A stretch of 36,567 bases of DNA from assembly GCA_003497625.1 (NCBI GenBank), contig DNNO01000046.1:7169-43735 (forward strand). The letters run 5' to 3'. The DNA comes from Flavobacterium sp. Its GTDB lineage: Bacteria; Bacteroidota; Bacteroidia; Flavobacteriales; Flavobacteriaceae. Within the stretch, counting starts at the first letter, position 1; each line of letters starts with the position of its first letter. The translations under genes and the position numbers were made by a program. Positions 25,889 through 34,200 of this stretch are shown piece by piece. The notes beneath the pieces are model-generated. The model made no database searches. It was not told the DNA's origin and saw only the letters and a program-made list of their open reading frames with translations.

Positions 25889-26607
25889 GTAAAATAATTA
25901 TTAATGCGGATGATTTAGGTTGGTCTAGAGGAGTTAATCAAGGCATACTCAAGGCATATCGTTATGGTGTGGTAAATAGTTCTAGTTGGATAGTTACTAC
26001 TCCGTATTTTTATGAAACTATTAAGTTAATTCAAGAGAACCAACTTGCAAACATTGGAATTCATATTAATTTGACAGAAGGCAAGCCTTTATTAAAAAAT
26101 CATACCACTATAGTGGATGAAAAGGGTTCTTTTATTCGAAACTTGCATACTTTGGAGCACATTAATATGAAGGAATTTCGTGATGAAATTGAAGCTCAAA
26201 TAGAAAAAGCATTAGCAACAGGTGTTTCAATTAATCATATGGATACCCATCATCACATACATGCTACTTCAAAGTTTAGAAAGGTTTTTATCTCATTTTC
26301 CAATCGATATCAATTGCCATTACGAAAGATAAACAACACGGTTATTAACCCTGTAAAAGTTCTTAAGTTTTATCTTGATACTAAGCAAGCAAAGTATTAT
26401 ACTTCTCATTTTTCAGCAGATTTTTTTGCTAGTGAGGCAACTTCACAAAATTTAATTCAAATCCTACAAAAGAATAAAGGAAGAAACATTGAAATCATGT
26501 GTCATCCTGGTTTTGCTGATGAAGAAAATGGAGATTACAATTTAGAACGCGAAAAAGAACTTGCGATTCTAACTTCTCCTGAAATGCTTACCTTTATCTC
26601 AAAATAA
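25885..26607 (+). CDS. ChbG/HpnK-family (YdjC-like) carbohydrate deacetylase
   Basis: A 240-residue metal-dependent deacetylase. It begins KIIINADDLGWSRGVNQGI with the metal-binding Asp10, has His60 in GIHINLTEGKP and a histidine cluster HMDTHHHIH (His118, His122-124, His126), and ends with EIMCHPGFAD, all diagnostic of YdjC-like proteins. Known members deacetylate N-acetylglucosamine in chitooligosaccharides or hopanoid precursors. Here it probably deacetylates an N-acetyl sugar of the polysaccharide or its lipid-linked intermediate. It overlaps the GNAT gene by 4 nt. Confidence 0.87.
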   Translation: MSKIIINADDLGWSRGVNQGILKAYRYGVVNSSSWIVTTPYFYETIKLIQENQLANIGIHINLTEGKPLLKNHTTIVDEKGSFIRNLHTLEHINMKEFRDEIEAQIEKALATGVSINHMDTHHHIHATSKFRKVFISFSNRYQLPLRKINNTVINPVKVLKFYLDTKQAKYYTSHFSADFFASEATSQNLIQILQKNKGRNIEIMCHPGFADEENGDYNLEREKELAILTSPEMLTFISK

Positions 26608-27609
26608 TTGGTTAAATCGCAAGTGAAAATTTCTGTCGTCATACCGTGTTACAATATAGGTCAGTATCTTACTCGATGCATTGAAAGTGTACTGTCCCAA
26701 ACGTATTCTCATTTGGAAGTAATTTTAATCGACGATGGCTCTACCGATTCAACTGCGGCCATAAGCCAATCTTTTGTAGTGCTTGATGCTAGAGTTCAGT
26801 ATTTTTATCAAGAAAATTCAGGAGTAAGTGTTGCTCGAAATTTGGGTATTGAAAAAGCTTCGGGAACTAAAATAATGTTTTTAGATGCCGATGATTACAT
26901 TACTTCAACAATGGTAGCTGATTTGGTTTTGGCTTTGCCTAATGATAACCAAAGACTACTTTCAATTTGTGGTATGTATCATGTTAAAAATGGAGTTACA
27001 ACAAAAAATAGTGGTTTTTCTCGATTGGTAGCATTACAAAAGTCCCAAATTAACACGAACGAAATCCTAACCCTTTTTGAATATGAAAATTTAAGTTCTC
27101 CTTGTTGTAAGTTGTATGATTTGGAATTATTACACCAATATCAAATCCGTTTTCATGCTTCGATTACCTATCAAGAAGATTTGATTTTTAATTTGGATTA
27201 TTTCAAACAGGTAGAAAGTATAATTATCGTTCCAAGTTTTCACTATTATTATATTGAACATCCCACTTCGTCTAGTATAAAGTATCACAAACAATTGTTT
27301 GCAGCATTACCCATTATTTATGACCAGTTAAAATCGTATCCCGATTTCAAAAATAGGGAAGATTATATCAAACGTTTTTTTCTTTTTCAAATTTTAAATA
27401 ACTTAAACAATGCGCATCATTCCGATAGTGGTATGACTTTAAAGGAGCAATATCAAAGCGTTCGACAAATTTTAAATTCTGATATTTATGAATTTTGTCA
27501 GTCGGCTTTAAAAACAAATTCGGTTCATTTTTTACTGAAGTTTTTGATTACCTTTAAATGTTATTCTGGAATTGTATTGTTTTACAACAGCTATCGAGTA
27601 CTAAAATGA
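26608..27609 (+). CDS. Glycosyltransferase family 2
   Basis: A 333-residue GT-A fold enzyme. It begins KISVVIPCYNIGQYLTRCIESVLSQTY with VILIDDGSTDST, then NSGVSVARNLGIEKASG and MFLDADDY carrying the metal-binding DxD. The C-terminal half (about 200-333) is variable, as usual for acceptor recognition. There is no ATG near the start: translation must begin at TTG 26608, immediately after the previous TAA, or at in-frame GTG 26623. Donor and acceptor are unknown. It is one of six glycosyltransferases in the cluster. Confidence 0.9.
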   Translation: MVKSQVKISVVIPCYNIGQYLTRCIESVLSQTYSHLEVILIDDGSTDSTAAISQSFVVLDARVQYFYQENSGVSVARNLGIEKASGTKIMFLDADDYITSTMVADLVLALPNDNQRLLSICGMYHVKNGVTTKNSGFSRLVALQKSQINTNEILTLFEYENLSSPCCKLYDLELLHQYQIRFHASITYQEDLIFNLDYFKQVESIIIVPSFHYYYIEHPTSSSIKYHKQLFAALPIIYDQLKSYPDFKNREDYIKRFFLFQILNNLNNAHHSDSGMTLKEQYQSVRQILNSDIYEFCQSALKTNSVHFLLKFLITFKCYSGIVLFYNSYRVLK

Positions 27610-28742
27610 AAAAGAAACGAATTGTAATTCTTATGAGCGCATTAAATGGTGGTGGAGCGGAAAAAGTTCTCATCGATTATTTGCGTAATTTAAATTACTC
27701 CAAGTATGAAGTTACACTTTGTTTAGTCATTAATGAAGGTGTTTATCTGAAAGATGTACCTAAAGAAGTTTCTTTGGGTTTTTTATATGCTAAATTCGCT
27801 CTTTTTCCTTACCGTTTAGAACATTGGTTGTCTAAGTTTTTGGGTTGGAATTATTTTCAGAAAAGACGTGTAGAAACGCTTTTTAAGAATCAAAAATTCG
27901 ATGTCGTTATTTCGTTTATGGAAGGAATTCCGTTGAAGTTTCATAACTATTTTTTATCCAAAGCACCTAAACATCTTACATGGGTTCATACGGATTTATT
28001 TCACGATCATTACTCTTTAAGTTGTTTTAAAGATGCTGCTTCAGAACAAGCTTTGTATCAAAAAATGAATACAATTATTTTTGTTTCTGAGGAATCGAAA
28101 AAGCAATTTGAAAGGTTGTATGCTATTTCAAACAAAAAAGAAGTGATCTATAATATCATAGATAAAAAAAATATTTTGAGTCATTTGAATGAAATAATAC
28201 CTGAAAAGCAAGAAGATAAAATTAACATCGTTGCTGTTGGTCGATTAGAAGTACAAAAGCGTTTTGATCGATTAATTGATGTTGCAAAATTGCTTAAAGA
28301 ACATTCTTATTCTTTTCAAATTCAGATTATAGGTGAAGGAAGTTTGCGAGGTCAATTGGAACATCAAATAACAGAAAATAATGTTGCAGATTGTATTTCT
28401 TTGAAGGGCTTCGTTAAATCGCCTTATGCTTTAATGAATGAAAGCGATGTTGTGGTAATTTCTTCAGAAACCGAAGGGTTTTCTTTAGTAGTTGCCGAAG
28501 CACTTTGTTTGGGTAAGGCCATTGTAAGTACCGCAACGGCTGGTCCGATTGAATTGTTAGCCAACGGAGAATATGGAATTATTTGTAACCATACTGCTAC
28601 TGCTTTGTTTGAAGCTTTACAATCTTTAATTAATGATAGTTCTAAATTAGAGAAATACCAAAAATTAGCTTTAGAGCGAAGTTTGATTTTTGATACCCAA
28701 AAGTCAATTGTTGCACTTGAAAATTGTATTGATAATGAATAA
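27606..28742 (+). CDS. Glycosyltransferase family 4
   Basis: A 378-residue GT-B enzyme. ATG 27606 overlaps the preceding TGA (ATGA). The N-terminal domain opens with IVILMSALNGGGAEKVLIDYL, a glycine-rich loop typical of GT4. The C-terminal domain has INIVAVGRLEVQKRFDRLID, the nucleotide-sugar motif ETEGFSLVVAEALCLGKAIV with the E-x7-E pair, and GPIELLANGEYGI. It probably adds a sugar to the undecaprenyl-linked chain on the cytoplasmic face. Linkage cannot be predicted. Confidence 0.9.
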   Translation: MKKKRIVILMSALNGGGAEKVLIDYLRNLNYSKYEVTLCLVINEGVYLKDVPKEVSLGFLYAKFALFPYRLEHWLSKFLGWNYFQKRRVETLFKNQKFDVVISFMEGIPLKFHNYFLSKAPKHLTWVHTDLFHDHYSLSCFKDAASEQALYQKMNTIIFVSEESKKQFERLYAISNKKEVIYNIIDKKNILSHLNEIIPEKQEDKINIVAVGRLEVQKRFDRLIDVAKLLKEHSYSFQIQIIGEGSLRGQLEHQITENNVADCISLKGFVKSPYALMNESDVVVISSETEGFSLVVAEALCLGKAIVSTATAGPIELLANGEYGIICNHTATALFEALQSLINDSSKLEKYQKLALERSLIFDTQKSIVALENCIDNE

Positions 28743-29895
28743 GAAAAAAATACTATTCATCATCAGCAACATGGAAAGTGGCGGCGTATCTAAAAGTATG
28801 AGCTCGCTATTAAATGTTATAGACACCAATCGATATGATGTAAGTGTTTTTATAACCAATCCAACAGGTGTTTTTATGGAATTGATTCCCAATACCATCA
28901 AGGTAATCGAAGATAAAAAAACACAGTATGTTTTTTCAGCCTTTCCTGAAAATTTGAAGTTATTGTTGAAAAATGGCTATTTTTTCTCTTTTTTCATGAG
29001 AATTCTAGTAGCTTTTTTGATGAAAATTAACCGAGGAATGGCAGGTTGGGTTTTGTCTCGAATGATTTTCAGAATAGAAGAAGAGTTTGATTTAGCCGTC
29101 GATTTTAATGGACAACATCAATTGTACTATTTGGTTGATTTTGTAAAAGCAAAAAAGAAAGTGAGTTTTTTTCATAGCGATTATACCCAATGGGATTATT
29201 ACTACGCGATGGACAAGCGATATTATCCTAAAATGGATAAAATTTTTACTATATCGCCTACTTGTGTAGCTTCGTTACAAAAGTATTTCCCTCAAGTTCA
29301 CGATAAAATTGAATTGTTTGAAAATATTTCTTCACCCCAACTCATTAATAGTTTATCTGAAGCTTTTTCAGTAGCGTTAGCCGAAAATTCCATTGTAACA
29401 ATAGGGCATTTGTCTAAGAAAAAAGGTACGCCACTTGCTTTTGAAGTAGCTCGTGTTTTAAAAAGCGAGGGTTTTGTTTTTAAGTGGTATTTTATCGGTG
29501 AGAATAGTCAAGATCAAGATTATCAAGCCATCATAAAGCAATACGGAATTGAAAATGAAATTGTACTTTTAGGGTTGAAAGTAAATCCGTATCCGTATGT
29601 GAAAGCAACAAAAGTTATAGCACATTTATCTGAGTTTGAAGGAAGGTCTATTGCACTTGATGAAGCAAAAATTTTAGAGAAGCCAATCGTGGTTACTTCG
29701 TTTTCTACAGTATTAGATCAATTTCAACCGAATATTACTGCTACAATTTGTAACTTTGACGCTCAAGAAATTGCAACAGCAATAAAAGAATTGCTATTGA
29801 ATCAAGAAGTAAGGAATCAGTATTCCTCAAATTTGAGATTACACAAGGTGGATACCACAAATGAAATTCAAAAAATATATCATTTATTAGCATAA
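28735..29895 (+). CDS. Glycosyltransferase family 4
   Basis: A 386-residue GT-B protein beginning MNKKKILFIISNMESGGVSKSMSS, overlapping the previous gene by 8 nt. The C-terminal nucleotide-binding domain shows IVTIGHLSKKKGTPLAFEVA and SEFEGRSIALDEAKILEKPIVV, the E-x7-E region. The sequence is related to, but clearly different from, the GT4 just upstream, with weaker glycine-loop conservation. Function in the same repeat-unit assembly line is inferred from position. Confidence 0.87.
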   Translation: MNKKKILFIISNMESGGVSKSMSSLLNVIDTNRYDVSVFITNPTGVFMELIPNTIKVIEDKKTQYVFSAFPENLKLLLKNGYFFSFFMRILVAFLMKINRGMAGWVLSRMIFRIEEEFDLAVDFNGQHQLYYLVDFVKAKKKVSFFHSDYTQWDYYYAMDKRYYPKMDKIFTISPTCVASLQKYFPQVHDKIELFENISSPQLINSLSEAFSVALAENSIVTIGHLSKKKGTPLAFEVARVLKSEGFVFKWYFIGENSQDQDYQAIIKQYGIENEIVLLGLKVNPYPYVKATKVIAHLSEFEGRSIALDEAKILEKPIVVTSFSTVLDQFQPNITATICNFDAQEIATAIKELLLNQEVRNQYSSNLRLHKVDTTNEIQKIYHLLA

Positions 29896-29896
29896 T

Positions 29897-30979
29897 TTGG
29901 AAAGCTATACATCACATGATTGGTTGTTATTTTGGGCTTACGGAAGTTTTGCCTTAGTGTTTTTATATAGTCTTCGTATAGTGCTAAACAAGCAAATAGC
30001 ATTTAATACGGTTCCTTTTATTCCGTATCAATTTAATTACTTCATTTTATTTTTTGGTGCTTTATTTTTTGCCAACGAACCCATAGAAATTTATTCAGAC
30101 AAATGGAATTATCAAAATATTTTCAATTCCATTATCGATAATAATACAACAAAGTTAATGAATACCGAAAGTGGATTTTATATCTACAACAAAATCATTG
30201 CTTTCTTCACAAATACTCCGGTTGTCTATTTTTTTATAACGGCTTTGATATACCTATCTGGCTATTTATATTTTATCCATAAAACTTTTGCTCCTGCTTA
30301 TAGAAGCTTAGTTTTTGTTCTAATGATAGCTGCATTAGGGTTTTATGGGTATGGAACCAATACCATCAGACAAGGATTGGCATTATCCGTTTTCATGTTT
30401 TTCTTCATGGAAAAAAAAATAAGTTTGAAGTTAATCTTAGGTTCCTTGATTGCGATACTTCTTCATAAAAGTTTATTATTTGTTGTAGTGGTTAACTTTT
30501 TTGTAATTAAATACAATCGAAAAGATAGTTTTATACCTATTTGGATACTCTTTTTAGTTTTGTCAATTATTTTAGGCGATACATTTGTTAGTTTTTTTGG
30601 AGATTTTCTTATCGATTCAGACGCACGAATGAACAGTTATTTGAATGATGAATTTGAAAGTTATGAATCCGGTTTTAAAATTAATTTCTTAGTTTATTCC
30701 ATATTGCCTATTTTATTTGGTTGGTACATTAAAAGAAAAGGTTTTGAAGATTCTTTTTTCGATAAAATATTTTCTTTGTATGTGCTATTAAATGCTTTTT
30801 GGCTTTTGGTTATTCGAGTGCCTTTTACAGATCGATTTGCTTATTTAAGTTGGTTTTTAATTCCATTTATTTTTATATATCCTTTTTCTAAAAATAAATC
30901 ACTTCCCAATCAAAATTTTTGGATAGCTGGTTTAATGTTGGTTATAGCCTTTGTGAATTTATTAATATCAACCAAATGA
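29897..30979 (+). CDS. EpsG/Wzy-like polysaccharide polymerase
   Basis: A 360-residue membrane protein with about 9-10 transmembrane helices and the loop pattern of EpsG-family polymerases: YGTNTIRQGLALSVFMF (Arg in the GIRQG-like motif), a large non-hydrophobic stretch around residues 215-260 and FTDRFAYLSWFLIPF near the end. It is the only polytopic candidate for the Wzy polymerase in the cluster. It begins at TTG 29897, 1 nt after the preceding stop; no in-frame ATG lies before the first helix. It overlaps the next gene by ATGA. Confidence 0.82.
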   Translation: MESYTSHDWLLFWAYGSFALVFLYSLRIVLNKQIAFNTVPFIPYQFNYFILFFGALFFANEPIEIYSDKWNYQNIFNSIIDNNTTKLMNTESGFYIYNKIIAFFTNTPVVYFFITALIYLSGYLYFIHKTFAPAYRSLVFVLMIAALGFYGYGTNTIRQGLALSVFMFFFMEKKISLKLILGSLIAILLHKSLLFVVVVNFFVIKYNRKDSFIPIWILFLVLSIILGDTFVSFFGDFLIDSDARMNSYLNDEFESYESGFKINFLVYSILPILFGWYIKRKGFEDSFFDKIFSLYVLLNAFWLLVIRVPFTDRFAYLSWFLIPFIFIYPFSKNKSLPNQNFWIAGLMLVIAFVNLLISTK

Positions 30980-31845
30980 TAACGATTTTCACTCCTACAT
31001 ACAATCGAGCTCATTTGTTAGAGCGACTTTACAAAAGTTTATGTCATCAATCTATAAAAGATTTTGAATGGGTAATTGTAGATGATGGTAGTGTTGATCA
31101 TACGGAAACAGTAATAGAAAGTTTTCAGCTTAAAAATCAAATTCCAATTCAGTTCTTCAAACAAGAAAATAGCGGAAAACACACAGCTATTAACAAAGGA
31201 GTGGCTATGGCTAAAGGAGAATTGTTTTTTATTGTAGACAGCGATGATTTTTTGCCCGAGCAAGCTATTGAAAACGTATATTTCTATTTTGATAAAATAA
31301 AAACGTTGCCAACAGTTGCTGGTGTTGCGGGTAGACGTATGTATGCTGATTTGTCAATTGTTGGAAATCAAGGTTTTGAGGAAATGATTAGTAATTCTAT
31401 CGATATTCGTTACAAGCACAATGTTGCTGGAGATTTGGTAGAGGTTTTTAAAACAGAAGTACTAAAAAAATATCCATTTCCAGAAATTAAAGGAGAAAAG
31501 TTTTGTCCAGAAGCACTAGTTTGGAATCGAATAGCTCAAAATTATGATTTGCTTTTTTTTAATAAAGGAATCTATATCACCGAATATTTAGAAGGCGGTT
31601 TAACTTCTTCTATTGTGAAAATAAGAAGGCAGTCTCCTCAATTAAGCACACTTCATTATGCTGAATTGGAACGTCTTGCAATTCCTTTTCTTCAAAAGTT
31701 AAAGGCTAATGTTAATTTTTGGCGCTTTTCATTTAATTCAGCTGCATCTTTTTGGTCGCTATTCAAAAGAGTTTCTTTTATTAATTCTATCATTGGACTT
31801 CCTTTTGGATTTCTAATGTATGTTAATGATGGTAGGAAATTATGA
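30976..31845 (+). CDS. Glycosyltransferase family 2
   Basis: A 289-residue GT-A fold enzyme beginning MITIFTPTYNRAHLLERLYKSL, with WVIVDDGSVDHT, ENSGKHTAINKGVAMAKGEL and FIVDSDDFL carrying the metal-binding DSDD. The C-terminal part includes GEKFCPEALVWNRIA, usual for capsule GT2s. ATG 30976 overlaps the polymerase stop and its protein begins exactly at the family's first strand, so upstream in-frame extensions are rejected. It is also coupled (ATGA) to the next gene. Confidence 0.9.
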   Translation: MITIFTPTYNRAHLLERLYKSLCHQSIKDFEWVIVDDGSVDHTETVIESFQLKNQIPIQFFKQENSGKHTAINKGVAMAKGELFFIVDSDDFLPEQAIENVYFYFDKIKTLPTVAGVAGRRMYADLSIVGNQGFEEMISNSIDIRYKHNVAGDLVEVFKTEVLKKYPFPEIKGEKFCPEALVWNRIAQNYDLLFFNKGIYITEYLEGGLTSSIVKIRRQSPQLSTLHYAELERLAIPFLQKLKANVNFWRFSFNSAASFWSLFKRVSFINSIIGLPFGFLMYVNDGRKL

Positions 31846-32957
31846 GAGTTTTACAAATCATCAATTCATTAGGAACAGGCGGAGCAGAAAAATTATTGCT
31901 CGACACGATTCCGTTGTATCGTGCTCAAGGCATTGAAATGGATATTTTGTTACTTTGGGACAATGATACTATGTTTACTCGCGAACTTCAAAAAATGAAT
32001 TGTTGTAAAATCCACATCATTAAGAAATCCAATCGTATTCAAGATATTTATAATCCGTTTGCTATTTTTAAGATAGCTAAACTTTTGAAACAATATGACT
32101 TGGCTCATGTTCATTTATTTCCGGCACAATATTACGTTTTTTTTGCTAATTTATGGAATGGCAGAAAAACCAAACTTGTGTTTACTGAACACAGTACATA
32201 TAACAAGCGAATGGCTACTCCAATACTCAATATCTTAGATAGGTTAACCTATTGCTTTTATGATAAAATAGTTTCCATATCAAAAGATGTTTCATTAGCA
32301 TTAGAAAAGCATATTCCAACACAAAAACAAAAAATCATATTGATTGAAAACGGAGTAAATCTTGAAAAGATTGAAAATGCTAGTCTAATTTCAAAAAATG
32401 AAATTCATCCCAATTTATCCGATCCCGATTTTGTTTTATGCCAAGTTTCGGCTTTTAGAGCTGGCAAAGATCAATTGACATTGATAAAATCATTGCAATA
32501 TTTAGAAGAAAAATTTAAAATTGTTTTGGTAGGAGATGGAAGTGAAAGCGAGAAAGAAAAAATTATCGAATGTATAAAGCATTTAAAATTAGAAGACAGA
32601 GTTTTTTTATTAGGGATAAAAAGTAATATTTACAGTATTATAAAAAGTGTAGATATCAATATATTATCTTCAAAATTTGAAGGATTGTCTATTTCTTCAA
32701 TTGAAGGTATGGCTTCTGGCAAACCTTTCATAGCTTCAAATGCTCCAGGTTTAGCTGAAATAGTCAAAGGATATGGTGTTTTATTTGAAATAGGTAATCA
32801 AAAAGAATTAGCACAACACATAGCAGCCTTGTCTATTGATTCGTCTTATTACCAATCGGTTGTTCGTAGTTGTAAGCTTCGAGCGGCTGAATTTGATAGC
32901 GCTAAAATGGTAGCGCAACATATTCAATTATACAAAGAAACATATGGCAGCAAATAA
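31842..32957 (+). CDS. Glycosyltransferase family 4
   Basis: A 371-residue GT-B enzyme beginning MRVLQIINSLGTGGAEKLLLDTIP, the canonical GT4 glycine-rich opening. HVHLFPAQYY and TEHSTYNKR lie in the N-terminal domain. The C-terminal domain has CQVSAFRAGKDQLTLIKSL, IVLVGDGSE and SSKFEGLSISSIEGMASGKPFI (E-x7-E), then NAPGLAEIVKGYGVLF. It overlaps the next GT4 gene by 14 nt, so the two are tightly coupled. Confidence 0.92.
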   Translation: MRVLQIINSLGTGGAEKLLLDTIPLYRAQGIEMDILLLWDNDTMFTRELQKMNCCKIHIIKKSNRIQDIYNPFAIFKIAKLLKQYDLAHVHLFPAQYYVFFANLWNGRKTKLVFTEHSTYNKRMATPILNILDRLTYCFYDKIVSISKDVSLALEKHIPTQKQKIILIENGVNLEKIENASLISKNEIHPNLSDPDFVLCQVSAFRAGKDQLTLIKSLQYLEEKFKIVLVGDGSESEKEKIIECIKHLKLEDRVFLLGIKSNIYSIIKSVDINILSSKFEGLSISSIEGMASGKPFIASNAPGLAEIVKGYGVLFEIGNQKELAQHIAALSIDSSYYQSVVRSCKLRAAEFDSAKMVAQHIQLYKETYGSK

Positions 32958-34092
32958 AATAATTAGAACCGCAACCGTTGCCATGTCTTTGAATATTTTA
33001 TTAAAAGGACAGCTGCGTTATTTGAATCAGTTTTTTGATGTTCTTGCTGTTTCGGGTTATGATGCCGATTTAGAAACAGTTAAAAACAGGGAAGGGGTTT
33101 CAATTGTTTCAGTTGCCATGAAGCGTTCTATTGCGCCTTTTCAAGATTTGATTTCTTTGTATAGATTGTATAAATTGTTCAAAAAAGAGCGACCAACAAT
33201 TGTACATTCCATTACACCAAAGGCAGGATTATTATCTATGGTTGCTGCTAAATATGCTAATGTACCCGTGAGGATTCATATGTTTACAGGTTTGGTTTTT
33301 CCTGCTAAAAAAGGACTTTTTCAAAAATTATTAATTCTAATGGACAAAGTTTTGTGCTGGCACGCTACTCATATTATTCCAGAAGGAGCTGGAGTGAAAC
33401 AGGATTTGTTAGATTATAAGATTACAAACAAACCGCTAGAAGTGATTGCAAATGGCAATGTAAATGGTATCGATACGACTTTTTTTAATTCTAATACCAT
33501 TTCAGAGCAACAGCAACAAAACTTAAGAAATGAATTGGGAATTGATTCTTCTGATTTTGTATTTGTTTTTATTGGTCGATTAGTTGCAGATAAAGGGATT
33601 AATGAATTAGTTCGAGCTTTTCTTTCGCTAGCAATACCAAATTGCAAACTGCTTTTAGTTGGACCGTATGAAACGGAAGATCCGTTACAACCTGAAACTT
33701 TAAAAGCAATCCAGCAAAATGATTCTATTTTGTCTGTTGGGTTTCAACATGACGTTCGCCCTTACTTAGTGATAAGCGATTGTCTGGTTTTTCCTAGTTA
33801 CCGTGAAGGTTTTCCAAATGTTGTGATGCAAGCTGGAGCCATGGGCTTACCCAGTATTGTAACCGATATTAATGGAAGTAATGAAATTATTATAGAAGGG
33901 CTTAACGGAACTATTGTGCCCGCCAAGAATGTAACTGCTTTATCGAATGCCATGATTCGTATAAAAGTGGATGAAACTTGGAGAAACCAATTACAATCAA
34001 ACGCCAGGTCTTCAATTATCTCTCGATATGAGCAAGAGATGGTATGGGAAGCACTTTTGATAAAATACAAGGAATTTTTAAAAGTACAATAG
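32944..34092 (+). CDS. Glycosyltransferase family 4, PglA/WcfG-like
   Basis: A 382-residue GT-B enzyme. The N-terminal domain contains HSITPKAGLLSMVAAKYANV and RIHMFTGLVF, a pattern I associate with PglA-like enzymes that add the second sugar to the first lipid-linked one, often next to a PglC-type initiator. The C-terminal domain has FIGRLVADKGINELVRAF, SYREGFPNVVMQAGAMGLPSIV and NGSNEIIIEGLNG. It precedes the PglC-PglD fusion by 108 nt. The assignment as second-step transferase is an inference from family resemblance and position. Confidence 0.85.
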   Translation: MAANKIIRTATVAMSLNILLKGQLRYLNQFFDVLAVSGYDADLETVKNREGVSIVSVAMKRSIAPFQDLISLYRLYKLFKKERPTIVHSITPKAGLLSMVAAKYANVPVRIHMFTGLVFPAKKGLFQKLLILMDKVLCWHATHIIPEGAGVKQDLLDYKITNKPLEVIANGNVNGIDTTFFNSNTISEQQQQNLRNELGIDSSDFVFVFIGRLVADKGINELVRAFLSLAIPNCKLLLVGPYETEDPLQPETLKAIQQNDSILSVGFQHDVRPYLVISDCLVFPSYREGFPNVVMQAGAMGLPSIVTDINGSNEIIIEGLNGTIVPAKNVTALSNAMIRIKVDETWRNQLQSNARSSIISRYEQEMVWEALLIKYKEFLKVQ

Positions 34093-34200
34093 TGTTATTG
34101 CCTTATTAAAAATTTGCAGCTGTATATTGTATAGGACAATCGTCGTTTTACCATTTTTTTTCAATATTTTTACCGTCTCAAATTAGCAAACCAACCTGTA
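34093..34200 (+). other. Intergenic gap before the PglC-PglD fusion
   Basis: This is the largest gap inside the polysaccharide operon downstream of wza. It is A/T-rich with a near-match TATTTTTA (34165-34172) to TAnnTTTG, but no clear -33 element and no convincing terminator. An internal promoter is possible but weak. Confidence 0.3.
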
